DNA of 64,000 bases from Cupriavidus basilensis OR16 (lineage in GTDB: Bacteria > Pseudomonadota > Gammaproteobacteria > Burkholderiales > Burkholderiaceae). Made by a program: the position numbers and the translations under genes. Within the stretch, counting starts at the first letter, position 1. Each line of letters starts with the position of its first letter. Where the stretch lies: contig NZ_AHJE01000126.1 of assembly GCF_000243095.1 (NCBI RefSeq), forward strand, positions 1 to 64,000, given 5' to 3'. This document shows, in pieces, positions 18,529 to 27,802 of the stretch. The notes below the pieces were generated by a model. It searched no databases. It was not told where the DNA came from and saw only the letters and a list, made by a program, of their open reading frames with translations.

Positions 18529-18921
18529 ATGGATATCAAACGATTTGGCGTTGAGGGCGGCGCCGGCACCGGCGGCCAGCACATGCCGTTTTCCCGAGCC
18601 GTGCAAGCCGACGGCTGGCTCTACGTGTCTGGCCAGGTGCCCATGGTGGCCGGCGAGGTGATCGATGGCGGCATCGTTGCGCAGACCCACCAGGCCATCA
18701 AGAACGTGCTGGCCATCCTGGCCGAAGCCGGCTACGGCACCGAGCACATCGTGCGCTGCGGGGTGTGGCTGGACGACGCGCGCGACTTCGCATCGTTCAA
18801 CAAGATCTTCAAGGAATACTTCGGCGCCAACCCGCCCGCGCGCGCCTGCGTGCAGTCGAGCATGGTGGTGGACTGCAAGGTCGAAGTGGACTGCATTGCC
18901 TACAAGAAGCCGGCTGCCTGA
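18529..18921 (+). CDS. RidA-family enamine/imine deaminase
   Basis: 130 residues, the usual YjgF/YER057c/UK114 size. It hydrolyses reactive 2-aminoacrylate-type enamines released by PLP dehydratases. Seen in the sequence: PFSRAVQADGWLYVSGQVP, THQAIKNVLAILAEAG and the C-terminal VECDCIAY-like strand; an Arg in the RACVQSSMVV stretch fits the conserved carboxylate-binding Arg of the family. Its place between the deacylase and the permease, opposite a PLP deaminase, suggests it speeds the last deamination step or removes by-products. The ATG at 18529 has an AGGAG nearby. Confidence 0.9.
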   Translation: MDIKRFGVEGGAGTGGQHMPFSRAVQADGWLYVSGQVPMVAGEVIDGGIVAQTHQAIKNVLAILAEAGYGTEHIVRCGVWLDDARDFASFNKIFKEYFGANPPARACVQSSMVVDCKVEVDCIAYKKPAA

Positions 18922-19037
18922 TCCCAGGCCAGCCAGCCACGAAAACCTGAACCGGCCGCCGCCAGCGCGGCCCTTTTCATAGCGGACGCGAGGGAGCCCC
19001 GCCGGAGCCCCGGCGGACCTCGCACAAAGGAGACAAC

Positions 19038-20357
19038 ATGGGCGCCGTAACCGGAACCACCCTCTTGCTGTACGCATTGATCGCCGTGATCGCACTGGTC
19101 GTGCTGATCGCGAAGTTCAAGCTCAACCCCTTTATCACCCTGGTGGTCGTCTCGGTCCTGCTCGGCTTTGCCGTGGGCATGCCGATGGGCGACATCGTCA
19201 AATCGTTCGAGGCCGGCGTAGGCGGCACCCTCGGCCACATCGCGCTGGTGGTGGGCCTGGGCACCATGCTCGGCAAGATGATGGCGGAATCCGGCGGTGC
19301 CGAGCGCATCGCGCGCACGCTCATCGATGCCTTCGGCGAGAAGAACGTGCACTGGGCCATGGTGACCATCGCCTTTATCGTCGGTTTGCCCGTGTTCTTC
19401 GAAGTGGGCTTCGTGCTGCTGGTGCCGATCGCCTTCAACGTGGCCAAGCGTACCGGCACCTCCATGGTGCTGGTGGGCATCCCGATGGTGGCCGGCCTGT
19501 CGGTGGTGCACGGGCTGATCCCGCCGCACCCCGCCGCGCTGCTGGCCGTGACCGCCTATAAGGCGGATATCGGCAAGACCATCCTGTACGCGCTCATCGT
19601 CGGCATTCCCACCGCGGCCATCGCTGGCCCGCTGTTCGCCAAGCTGATGACCCGCTACGTGACGCTGCCGGATGTGAATCCGCTGGCCGCGCAGTTCACC
19701 GAGGAAGACGAACGCGTCCAGGCCTCGCATGAGCTGCCGGGCTTCGGCATCACGCTGTTCACCATCCTGCTGCCCGTGATCCTGATGCTGATCGGCAGCT
19801 GGGCCGACCTCATCACCACGCCCAAGACCTTCGCCAACGACTTCCTCAAGCTGATCGGCAACTCGGTGATCGCGCTGCTGATCGCCGCGCTGGTGAGCTT
19901 CTACACCTTCGGCAAGCGCCGCGGCTTCACCCGGGAAAACATCACGCTGGTGGTCGGCGCGGGCGGCGGCTTTGGCCGCGTGCTGCGCGACTCGGGCATC
20001 TCCAACGCCATCGTCGACGTGGCCACCGGCGCCCATGTGTCGGTGCTGCTGCTGGGCTGGCTGGTCGCCGTGCTGATCCGCATTGCCACCGGCTCCGCCA
20101 CCGTGGCCATGACCACGGCCGCCGGCATCGTCGCGCCGATCGCCGCCAGCGTGCCGGGCACCCGTCCCGAACTGCTGGTGCTGACCACCGGCGCGGGTTC
20201 GCTGATCCTGTCGCACGTCAACGACGGCGGCTTCTGGCTGGTCAAGGAGTACTTCAACATGACCGTGGCCCAGACCTTCAAGACCTGGTCGGTGTGCGAA
20301 ACGCTCATCTCCGTGATCGCGCTGCTGCTGACCCTGGCGCTGGCCACGGTAGTCTGA
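19038..20357 (+). CDS. GntP-family gluconate/sugar-acid:H+ symporter
   Basis: 439 residues with about 12 membrane segments. Family hallmarks are GVGGTLGHIALVVGLGTMLG (61-80), the GLPVFFEVGFVLLVPIAF segment, VHGLIPPHPAALL, and the C-terminal LSHVNDGGFWLVKEYF. GntP members import gluconate and related sugar acids. As last gene of this operon it is the likely importer for the N-acyl amino-sugar acid or a similar acid. RGFTRENITLVVGAG (near 19940) is shorter than expected, and a stretch of about 15-17 residues that usually sits there seems absent without loss of frame. That may be another assembly loss. Confidence 0.9.
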   Translation: MGAVTGTTLLLYALIAVIALVVLIAKFKLNPFITLVVVSVLLGFAVGMPMGDIVKSFEAGVGGTLGHIALVVGLGTMLGKMMAESGGAERIARTLIDAFGEKNVHWAMVTIAFIVGLPVFFEVGFVLLVPIAFNVAKRTGTSMVLVGIPMVAGLSVVHGLIPPHPAALLAVTAYKADIGKTILYALIVGIPTAAIAGPLFAKLMTRYVTLPDVNPLAAQFTEEDERVQASHELPGFGITLFTILLPVILMLIGSWADLITTPKTFANDFLKLIGNSVIALLIAALVSFYTFGKRRGFTRENITLVVGAGGGFGRVLRDSGISNAIVDVATGAHVSVLLLGWLVAVLIRIATGSATVAMTTAAGIVAPIAASVPGTRPELLVLTTGAGSLILSHVNDGGFWLVKEYFNMTVAQTFKTWSVCETLISVIALLLTLALATVV

Positions 20358-20379
20358 CCGCCAGCAAGGCGCCGGCCAA

Positions 20380-20415
20380 GGGGAGGAGGCACATGCCGTG
20401 CCCCTCCCTTTTTTT
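20380..20415 (+). terminator. Strong rho-independent terminator after gntP
   Basis: A 12- to 13-bp G/C-rich stem pairs 20380-20392 with 20398-20409 (one bulged A at 20387) around the loop ATGCC. It runs straight into seven Ts (20409-20415). It closes the rpiR-deacylase-ridA-gntP operon. Confidence 0.9.
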
Positions 20416-20601
20416 ATGCCCAGCGCAATGTGCTATTGTGTGCACCGCAGCAAATCATCGGCGCCGCGCGCTTTTCCTGCCGCTGCCATGACCTGGACAC
20501 CACGGGTCGCACGCCAATCTGTCACAAATCTTTCATACTGGGAAGCAGGCCCGGGTTTCCCCCTAGCGCTAGAATCGAGTCCCAACCGGAGGAAAAGAAA
20601 T

Positions 20602-20934
20602 ATGCCCAAAAAAATCAGGAAAACCGACGAAGCCGTCCCGGCCACCACCACCGCGCCGGGCCTGATCGCCCTGCTCGACCACATCGCCAATGCCACGGCG
20701 CAAGGCCAGCTCGACCCCGAGTTCGCCCGCAAGCTGGGCAAGCGTGTGCGCAAGGAAGCCGACGCGCTGATTGAAGACCAGGCGTACTCGAACGCCCACG
20801 GCACGCAGATCAAGGCCGCCCTGGCCACGCTGGAAGAAGCGGTATCGGACAGCGAAGGCGGGCTGCTGGGGAAAGCCGTCAAGCGCCTGCGCGATGCCGA
20901 CAAGCGTGCTTCGGAATCGCCCGTCACCAAGTAA
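20602..20934 (+). CDS. Hypothetical small basic/helical protein
   Basis: 110 residues. The ATG at 20602 is chosen for the GGAGGAAAAG right before it. The protein is cytoplasmic, helical and highly charged: KKIRKTDE at the start, then LIALLDHIANATAQGQLDPE, RKLGKRVRKEADALIEDQAY and KAVKRLRDADKRA. No family, membrane segment or catalytic motif was recognised. It stands alone after the gntP terminator and is convergent with the TonB receptor gene, eight bases away. Confidence 0.65.
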   Translation: MPKKIRKTDEAVPATTTAPGLIALLDHIANATAQGQLDPEFARKLGKRVRKEADALIEDQAYSNAHGTQIKAALATLEEAVSDSEGGLLGKAVKRLRDADKRASESPVTK

Positions 20935-20941
20935 CACTAGC

Positions 20942-23005
20942 TCAGAAGCGCAGCGTCGCCGAAAGCAGCAGCGTGCGCGGCTCGGCTTGCGCGAGCCCGC
21001 CGTAGGCATCGACGGCCGCCCAGTCATGCCTGTCGAAGACATTGCGGACATTGAGCCGGAAGGTGGCCTGCCTGCGCGCCACCGTGGTCCGGTACCGCGC
21101 ACCGATGTCGACGCGGGTCCAGTGTGGAATGCTTTGCGCATTGGCCTGGTCGACATATTGCCGGCCCGTGTAGACCAGGCCGCCCGCCAGCGTCAGGCCG
21201 GGGGCGAAGCCGGCATCCCATTCGGCGCCCAGGTTGGCTTGCAGCGCCGGCGCGCCGACAGCGGTCTTGCCTGCCGACTCGGGGTTGCTGCTGCGCACGA
21301 TCCTGGCATCGAGCACGGTGGCGCTGGCTAGCAGCCGGACCCCGGCCACGACCTCCCCGTACAGCCCGAATTCCAGCCCGCGATTGCGCTGCTCGCCGTC
21401 CGCGGCGAACCGCGTCCCGGACATCTGGCCGCTCGCCTTGGTGATCTGGAATGCACTGACGCTTGCCATCATCCCGCCCTGCTCGACCTTCACGCCTAGC
21501 TCAAACTGCCTTGACTTGTAGGGCGCAAATACCTCGCCGGCATTGCTGGCGCTGCCGGGTGCGGTGTCGCCCTTGCTCAGCCCTTCGGTGCGGTTGGCAT
21601 ACAGCGATACGTGTTGCCACGGCTTCGCCACCAGGCCGGCCATTGGCGTCCAGGCGCCCTGGTCGTAATGCGAGGCAATGGCGCCGGCGGTACTGAAATT
21701 GTCCGACCTGACCTGCTGATGACGCAGGCCCAGCGTCAACTGCAGGCGCTTGTCCAGCATCGACAACGTATCGGCCAAGGCCACGCCGGACAGCCGCGTC
21801 TGGGACACCTTTGGCACGCTGGCGGGTTCCGGGATGTGCTGCGCAGGCAGCGCCACGGGCTGGTACAGGTTGGTCAGCGAGGTGGTCGTGGCGTTGTTGA
21901 AGCTGCGTTCCAGCTGGTCACGATAGTCGCTGACGACAACGCTCAGGTCATGGCCCACCACCCCGGTGCCGAAACGGGCGCGCAGGCCCGTGTCCGCGGT
22001 GGTGCGGGCTACATTGAACTTGTAGTTCGAGTCCAGCACGGCAATATCGCCGACCTCATCGATGATCGTGGGCGTAATGGCAAAGAGCCTGGCCACCCGG
22101 GTACGGCCACCGCCGCCCGCAACGAACCCGGTGAGCTGGTCGCTGATGTCGTATTCCGCCCGCACCAGCAGGGACTGGTCGCGGATGCCGGAGTTCTCCC
22201 ACGTCTGCGAGATATTGCGCCTTCCGTCCGGCGCATCGGGCACGGCGATCCCGGGGACGATATGCAAGAGGCGCGATGGCGCGGTGATCGTCTCCCGCTG
22301 GCCGATCAGATCCAGCGTTGCGCGCAGGCGCTCGCCCTGGTAGTCCAGCGCCAACGCAAGCGCGCTGGCGTTGCGCGACTGGTTGTCCAGGTTGGTGTCT
22401 CCCGCCCGGTAGTTCCCATTGATGCGGATGCCGAACTGGCGCTCCGCGCCAAACCGCCGGCTCACGTCAAGGTTGCCGCCAAGCTGCGACGACGCGGCAT
22501 AGTCCGCCGTGACTTGCGCCAGGTCGGGACCGGTCGCCCGTTTGGGCACGATATTGATGCCGCCGCCGACACTGCCGCTGGGCGCCATGCCGATCAGCAT
22601 GGCGGTCGGGCCCTTGATCAGCTCGATTCGTTCGATATAGCCGGTCGATACCCGGTAGTTGGAGGCAACGCCATACATGCCGTCGAAGGCAATCTCCCCG
22701 AAGTTGCCGTTGCCAACAGGAAAGCCGCGGATCGTGAAAGCGTCGAGGATGCCCCCTGGCTGGCTGACATAGCGCACCGACGAATCGTTGGCCAGCATAT
22801 CGCCCACCGTGCGCGCCTGCCGGTCCTCGATTGCCTTGGCGGTGTAGCTGGTGACGCTGAATGGCGCGTCCATGATGTCAGTGTTAGCTCGCTCGCAGCC
22901 GCGCCGAAGATCGTCACCGTGGGCAGCAATGGCGCTGCCTGCGTGCCCCAGGCCCAGGGCGAGACAAGCGAAGGCGCTGCCAAGCGCGAGGCGTCGTGCA
23001 CGCAA
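20942..23005 (-). CDS. TonB-dependent outer-membrane siderophore receptor (second of a tandem pair)
   Basis: 687 residues in one open frame. A signal peptide (about 1-28) is followed by the plug domain (IMDAPFSVTSYTAKAIEDRQ, SVRYVSQPGG, FTIRGFPVG, GPTAMLIGM) and a 22-strand-type barrel ending in SATLRF, with the usual terminal Phe. It is a paralogue of the receptor just upstream (shared GLSKGD, NAGEVFAPYKS). The linker between signal and plug is odd (AHGDDLRRGCERANTD). The expected LPTVTI start of the mature protein is encoded there in another frame, so a short piece is probably missing around 22880-22920. It has no N-terminal signalling (STN) domain. Confidence 0.85.
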   Translation of the reverse strand: MRARRLALGSAFACLALGLGHAGSAIAAHGDDLRRGCERANTDIMDAPFSVTSYTAKAIEDRQARTVGDMLANDSSVRYVSQPGGILDAFTIRGFPVGNGNFGEIAFDGMYGVASNYRVSTGYIERIELIKGPTAMLIGMAPSGSVGGGINIVPKRATGPDLAQVTADYAASSQLGGNLDVSRRFGAERQFGIRINGNYRAGDTNLDNQSRNASALALALDYQGERLRATLDLIGQRETITAPSRLLHIVPGIAVPDAPDGRRNISQTWENSGIRDQSLLVRAEYDISDQLTGFVAGGGGRTRVARLFAITPTIIDEVGDIAVLDSNYKFNVARTTADTGLRARFGTGVVGHDLSVVVSDYRDQLERSFNNATTTSLTNLYQPVALPAQHIPEPASVPKVSQTRLSGVALADTLSMLDKRLQLTLGLRHQQVRSDNFSTAGAIASHYDQGAWTPMAGLVAKPWQHVSLYANRTEGLSKGDTAPGSASNAGEVFAPYKSRQFELGVKVEQGGMMASVSAFQITKASGQMSGTRFAADGEQRNRGLEFGLYGEVVAGVRLLASATVLDARIVRSSNPESAGKTAVGAPALQANLGAEWDAGFAPGLTLAGGLVYTGRQYVDQANAQSIPHWTRVDIGARYRTTVARRQATFRLNVRNVFDRHDWAAVDAYGGLAQAEPRTLLLSATLRF

Positions 23006-23008
23006 TGC

Positions 23009-25034
23009 TTAGAAGTCCACGCTCATGGAAGCCATGAAGGTCCGCGGCGCGCCGAGCGAGATGGTGCCGTACGATGCCACCCCGGACCAGTACTTCCGGT
23101 TGAATGCGTTGAACAAACCCGCCCGGAAGGTCGTGGACTTGCCGTACATCGACGTCTTGTAGCGCGCGCCGAGATCGACTGTCGTCCACGACGGCACCTG
23201 CTGCGTGTTTGCCTGGTTGACATACTCGCTGCCCGTGTAGTTGACCGCGCTGGTCAGCGTCAGGCCCGGCACCCACGGCAAGTCCCACTCTCCGCCCAGG
23301 TTTGCCATGACGGCAGGCACGCCTACGGGGCGATTGCCACGCGTGGCCGCGCTGTTGGTCTTGGTCAGCTCGCCGTCAAGCAGGGTCAGGCCGCCGAGCA
23401 GGCGCACGCCCTTGTAGGCCTGGCCCGACACGGTCAGCTCCAGCCCCTGGTTGCGTTGCTCGCTGTCGATGGCGTAGATCGTCCCGAACAGCTGGCCGCT
23501 GGGCTTGGTCATGCGGAAGGCGGCCAGGGTGGCCATCACCTTGCCCGATTCAAGCTTGACGCCCACCTCCTGCTGCTTGGTCTTGTACGGCGCAAAGACC
23601 TGCCCCGCATTCGACGCGATCGCTGGCGCGATATCTCCCTTGCTGAGCCCTTCCACATAGTTGGCGTAGAGCGACACGTTGTGCCAGGGCTTGAAGACAA
23701 TACCGGCCAGCGGCGTGACGGCGCTTTCGTCGTACGAAGCGGTCTTTGTGCCGGTGGCCGCATAGTTGCTCGACTTGACCTGCTGGTAGCGCAGGCCAAG
23801 GGTGAACTGCAAGCGGTCGTCCAGCACGCTCAGGGTATCGGCCAGCGACAGGCCCGACAACGTGGAGTCGGACACCTTCGGCACGCTTTGCGGCGCGGCG
23901 ATGTTCTGCGCCGGGCGGTCGGTCGGGACATAGATGTTGGATGTGACGGGTGTGCCGGATACGTTGGCACTGGCGAAACGGTCCATGTACAGGTTGGCCT
24001 GTAGCGCCAGCGCGTGCTTGACCGGGCCGGTCTTGAACTGGCTCCTGACGCCGGTATCGAAGCTTGATCGGTTGACCTGGAACTTCCAGTTCTGCACAGC
24101 CGACGAGGTGGCGCCGGCCGAATTCAGGATGATCATTGGACTTCCACCAGCCCCAGGGCTGACTGACATTGCGCCGGCCGTCCGGTGCCGACGGTACCTG
24201 CACGCCGGCTGTGATCAGGAAGGGACGCGTGGGGGCATCGACCCACTGGTACTGCTCGATCAGGTCGAGCGAGGCCCGCAGGCGCTCGCCACGGTAGTCG
24301 AGCGACAGTGCGGCCACCTCGGCGCGTGACTTCTGGTTGTCGAGCGCCGTCGGCCCCTGGCGATGCAGGCCGTTGAAGCGAATGCCCCACTCGCGGTCTT
24401 CGCCGAAACGGCGGCTCAGGTCCACCGCGCCGCCCACCTGCGCATCGGAGGCGTAGTCGAGCGTGAAGCGCGTCAGGTCCGTTGCCAGCGCGCGCTTGGG
24501 CACGACGTTGACCACGCCGCCGACGCCGCTGTTCGGCGACATGCCATACAGCAAGGCGGCCGGCCCTTTCAATACTTCGACCCGCTCCAGGTATTCGGTA
24601 AACAGATGGTAATTCGGCGACACGCCGTACACGCCGTCCACGGATATAGAAGGAGTCGGTCACGCCGCGACTTCGGCCAGCGTGGTGGCCTGCTGGTCCT
24701 CCAGGCGCTGTGCGGTGTAGTTGGTGACGGCGAATGGCGTGTCCATGACGCCCTTGTTGCCCAGCAGCCCCAGGCGACCGCCGCGCGCCACCTGGCCGCC
24801 CGCATAGGGCTGCGGCAGGTCGCCCGGCGCTTCGGCGCCGGCGGTAACGGTCACTGCCGGCAGCGTCGGCGCGCCGTCCGCGGGGGCTGCCTGCGATTGC
24901 GCGCTCACGGCAAGCGGCGCCAGGGTCGCGCTCATGGCAAGGCAGACCATGGCGTGGTGCACGGCGAGCGCAAACGGCTTGGGTCGGGGTGGGCGCGCAG
25001 CGGCGATGACAGTGGCATAACGAGTTGCAGACAT
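23009..25034 (-). pseudogene. TonB-dependent siderophore receptor (first of the tandem pair), broken at two places
   Basis: The ATG at 25032-25034 (AAAGGA upstream) starts a signal peptide, then TLPAVTVTAGAEAPG and the plug (GVMDTPFAVTNYTAQRLEDQ). The frame stops at 24660. It resumes in other frames as TDSFYIRG and then DGVYGVSPNYHLFTEYLERV, with short plug segments missing. A second break near 24140-24170 drops roughly 45 residues of the barrel after RRNVSQPWG. From there an intact frame runs to the terminal SMSVDF at 23009. Product: outer-membrane ferri-siderophore uptake receptor energised by TonB. No STN domain precedes the plug. It lies after fecI-fecR and four bases before its paralogue. 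Confidence 0.8.
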
Positions 25035-25144
25035 GATTCCTTTCTCCGGCAGCGTGTAATTTGGGTTCCTACGCTGTAGGCCGGTCGAGAATCGAAATCC
25101 CCTCAATATTCGTGAATTTTTTTTCGGGCATGCCTGGCATGGGA

Positions 25145-26191
25145 TCAACGCACTTCCGCCGGGCCGACCGAAACCCAGAAGCGCGTGCGATAAATCACGG
25201 TGATCGGCTGCGCCTGCATCAGGAAGCGCAGCACCCGATCGGTGTCGCGCACGTGATAGGCGCCCGAGATACGCAAATCCGCCACGCGCGGATCGCAGGC
25301 GATGTGGCCGGTGCGATAGCGCGACAGCTCCGCCAGCATGTCCGCCAGCCGCATGTCCTTGCCCGCGATGACGCCATCGGCCCAGCCGTCCGCCTCGAAT
25401 GGCTGCGACGGCGCTGGCATGCTGCCGGCCTTGGCGAGCCACCAGGTTGTCCCCGCGCGGGCTACGTCGGTCGCCCCGCCCGCGGCAGGGTGCAGCTCCA
25501 CGGCCCCCTCCTGCACCGTAACGCGGATGCGTTCGTCCTCGATCCGCACCACAAAGCGCGTGCCTAATGCGCGCAGGCCGCCGAACGGCGTCTGCACCCA
25601 GAACGGCCGCACCGTTGCGCTGCGGGCCGCGAAGCCATCGTCATGTCCCGTGGCCACCAGGATCTCCCCACGCCGCAGCGTGACCACGCGGCGCTCGGCG
25701 CCCAGCGCGGTACTGATGGCGGTATCGGTGTTGAGCGCGATGGTGCTGCCATCCTCCAGGCGCAGGGTGCGCTGCTCGCCGGTGGCTGTGCTCGCATCGG
25801 CCACCAGGCGCTGCCACGGTGCCAGTTCGCTCACGCTCGCCGCCGTGACCACCGAGATGCCGGTCAGCGCCAGCACCTTGAGCACCTGCCTGCGCTTGAG
25901 CCCACCCGCGCCACGCCGGGCATCGGCAGCCTGCAGCGCATTCAGGGCCAGCGCCGGCGGCATGCCCGCGAAATCAATGCGCAGTGCCTGCACGCGCTGC
26001 CAGGCAAGCGCGTGCAGCGGGCTAGCGTCGCGCCACCGGTAGAAAGCCTTGCGCGTGCTGGCGCTGGCCTCGCCGAAGTCGAGCTTGACCGTCCAGTGGA
26101 TGGCCTGGTCGACGATGCGCGAAGGGAGCGGGGTTTCGGGTTCGGGCGCAGCCGCTCGCTCGCCCAGCCTGGCGGCATCGCTCACAGGCAT
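25145..26191 (-). CDS. FecR-family anti-sigma regulator
   Basis: 348 residues. The start ATG (26189-26191) shares its A with the stop codon of the sigma factor gene, so translation is coupled. An N-terminal DUF4880 domain (IVDQAIHWTVKLDFG, FYRWRDASPLHALAWQRVQ) binds the sigma factor. A single membrane segment follows the basic RRQVLKVLALTG (about 141-165). The periplasmic FecR domain comes next (GEQRTLRLEDGSTIALNTDT, RRGEILVATGHD, PFWVQTPFGGLRALGTRFVV). FecR proteins relay an iron-siderophore signal from a TonB receptor to the ECF sigma factor. Both receptors nearby lack the signalling domain that would contact it. Confidence 0.92.
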   Translation of the reverse strand: MPVSDAARLGERAAAPEPETPLPSRIVDQAIHWTVKLDFGEASASTRKAFYRWRDASPLHALAWQRVQALRIDFAGMPPALALNALQAADARRGAGGLKRRQVLKVLALTGISVVTAASVSELAPWQRLVADASTATGEQRTLRLEDGSTIALNTDTAISTALGAERRVVTLRRGEILVATGHDDGFAARSATVRPFWVQTPFGGLRALGTRFVVRIEDERIRVTVQEGAVELHPAAGGATDVARAGTTWWLAKAGSMPAPSQPFEADGWADGVIAGKDMRLADMLAELSRYRTGHIACDPRVADLRISGAYHVRDTDRVLRFLMQAQPITVIYRTRFWVSVGPAEVR

Positions 26192-26579
26192 CAACCGCCA
26201 AAGCGCAAGCTGTAGCAATGGCGCAGCGCGGCCGCGACGTGGCGCTCGGCGGTGGCCAGCGACACGCCGAGGCGCTCCGCGATCTGCCGGCAGGTCAGCC
26301 CTTCGAGCTGGGCCCACAGGAATGCCTTGCGCACCTGCGGCTTCAGCGCATCCAGGATGCGGTCGATGGCGATCAGGGTTCGATGGTGCTCAGGTAGGTA
26401 CGCGGCTCCCGGATATCGCACGGTTCGCGGTGGAGCAAGCGGAGAAACACGTCCTGCGCCAGGTCGGCGGCATCGAACGCGTTACCGAGCTGGCGCCGCA
26501 ACCAGCCCTGCAGCCAGCGATGGTGATCGCTGTAGAGGGCATGGACATGCTGCTGTAACGCGGATTCGGCGGAGGCCAT
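26191..26579 (-). pseudogene. FecI-like ECF sigma factor, middle part missing
   Basis: From the ATG at 26577-26579 the sigma-2 region is readable (LYSDHHRWLQGWLRRQLGNA, DAADLAQDVFLRLLHR, REPRTYLSTI). The frame then ends shortly after. The second frame resumes at TLIAIDRILDALKPQVRKAF and carries sigma-4 (LEGLTCRQIAERLGVSLATA, HVAAALRHCY). About 40 residues normally between STIA and LPE..LI are absent (junction about 26380). The span of 389 bases compares with about 510 for FecI proteins. Intact, it would direct RNA polymerase to the receptor genes under iron limitation. It overlaps the fecR start. Confidence 0.8.
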
Positions 26580-26620
26580 CGCTTCCCTTGCAGTGAAGTG
26601 TCTGGCACGGCCAAACTTTA

Positions 26621-26639
26621 AATGAGAATGGTTCGCATT
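26621..26639 (-). promoter_or_regulatory. Candidate Fur box upstream of fecI
   Basis: TGAGAAT-G-GTTCGCA at 26623-26637 matches about 10 of 14 arm positions of the 7-1-7 Fur consensus (TGATAAT-n-ATTATCA). It lies about 45 bases before the sigma factor start, where the -10/-35 region would be. Iron repression of the whole fecI-fecR-receptor unit follows if it is real. Confidence 0.55.
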
Positions 26640-26851
26640 GTATGATAGGAAAAGTGATTATTGCAACCAGCGGCACGGCCAGGCACACATGTTGCGACGC
26701 ACCATCTGACGTAGAATCATCGCGATGGCTCGGCAAAGCCATCCAGTCCTCGCATACAAGCCGTGTTTGGCGCTTAAAGTGTTTTCGATCGTGTTTTTGT
26801 CTGCTCACGCCAGCCTGCAGGTGCTGTTGCCCGACGCCACTTGACCTGCCT

Positions 26852-27703
26852 ATGAACCTCCTCTTTTCCCTGGACCCGCTGCGCCGCCTGATCGCCACTT
26901 CCATGCTGATGGCGGCCACGGTGTCCAGCGCACAGCCCCTCCCCGACGCGTTCCCGCAACGGACCGTGCGCCTGGTGGTCCCCTTCACGGCGGGCGGTAC
27001 CACCGACATCATTGCGCGCGTGATTGCCGACAAGCTGCGCAGGCGCCTGGGGCAGCCCGTGGTGGTCGACAACCGGCCGGGGGCCTCCACGATGATCGCC
27101 ACCGAGCAGGTCGCAAAGGCGCCCGCCGACGGATACACGTTGCTCCTGGGCAGTTCCACCACGTTCAGCATGCTCCCAGCGCTGCGCGCCGGCCTGCCCA
27201 TCGCGGCGGAAAGTGCCTGGGCGCCGATCGGCATCATCGCGCAGGCTCCGGTGATGCTCTCCACCCGTGCGGACTCCGGCATCAAGTCGTTCGCGGACCT
27301 GCTAGCGCGCGCAAAAGCCCATCCGGGCGCCATCACCTATGGCACCACCGGCCCGGGCACCGCGCCGTACATCGTGGGTGCCATGATTGCGGCCGACTTG
27401 CAGGCGGACATCACGCCCGTGTCTTATCGCGGCAGCACACAGATCCTCGCCGACGTCGTCGGCGGGCGGGTTGACCTGAGCCTGGACCCCTTTGCCGCGC
27501 CGCGCGCCACACCGCAAGCGGTGGTCGATCGGCTGGAAAAGGAATTGCAGGCGGTGCTTGTCGACCCTTCCGTGGAAGCGGCGTTCCAGAGGCAGTCGAT
27601 CAGGGTCATGCGCGGCAACGCGGAGGATTTCCGCCAGCGCGTGCAAGGCGACATAACGCGGTATCGTCGGCTCGCGCAGGAAGGCAGGATCAAAGTGGAG
27701 TAG
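26852..27703 (+). CDS. Bug-family (TctC-like) periplasmic solute-binding protein, shortened
   Basis: 283 residues from the ATG at 26852, with a signal peptide ending near VSSAQPLPDAFP. Family motifs: RTVRLVVPFTAGGTTDIIAR, QPVVVDNRPGAST, ADGYTLLLGSSTT, SYRGSTQILADVVGGRVDL. Bug proteins bind small carboxylates for tripartite tricarboxylate transporters or as orphan receptors. Normal length is about 320-330. Here LSLDPFA jumps directly to APRATPQAVVDRLEKELQAV, so about 45 residues of the second lobe (usually KVRALAVT..LPDVPT..W) are missing in frame near 27505. The fold would be incomplete. It is divergent from fecI; the ligand is unknown. Confidence 0.78.
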   Translation: MNLLFSLDPLRRLIATSMLMAATVSSAQPLPDAFPQRTVRLVVPFTAGGTTDIIARVIADKLRRRLGQPVVVDNRPGASTMIATEQVAKAPADGYTLLLGSSTTFSMLPALRAGLPIAAESAWAPIGIIAQAPVMLSTRADSGIKSFADLLARAKAHPGAITYGTTGPGTAPYIVGAMIAADLQADITPVSYRGSTQILADVVGGRVDLSLDPFAAPRATPQAVVDRLEKELQAVLVDPSVEAAFQRQSIRVMRGNAEDFRQRVQGDITRYRRLAQEGRIKVE

Positions 27704-27710
27704 CAAGAGG

Positions 27711-27731
27711 CCCGGGTACCCGGTACCCGGG
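27711..27731. repeat. Perfect 21-base palindrome between convergent genes
   Basis: CCCGGGTACC (27711-27720) and GGTACCCGGG (27722-27731) are exact reverse complements around one C. The right arm plus the next bases, CGGTACCCGGGGATC (27721-27735), also equals a common cloning polylinker order (KpnI-SmaI-BamHI type). It may be a terminator hairpin without T run, or an artefact. Confidence 0.6.
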
Positions 27732-27777
27732 GATCTCCATGGCGGCTCGCCTTTCCCAAGGCATGGCAGCCGCCGGC

Positions 27778-27802
27778 GGCCGCCCTGCGTGACAGGGCGG
27801 CC
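27778..27802. terminator. Hairpin downstream of icd
   Basis: GGCCGCCCTG (27778-27787) pairs perfectly with CAGGGCGGCC (27793-27802) around CGTGA. It lies 13 bases past the icd stop codon. No T run follows, so termination strength is uncertain. Confidence 0.5.

Noticed and set aside
18900..20216. Open frame of 438 codons antisense to gntP
   Set aside because: Composition is His/Gln/Asp/Gly-rich repeat-like noise; gntP motifs in the opposite frame are convincing.
21611..24004. Open frame of 797 codons on the plus strand
   Set aside because: It covers the two TonB receptors on the other strand; the translation has no family features and the receptors are unmistakable.
25112..25144. T run after fecR as a terminator
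   Set aside because: The eight Ts are on the plus strand, whereas fecR is transcribed on the minus strand, where they read as As after the small GCATGCC palindrome.
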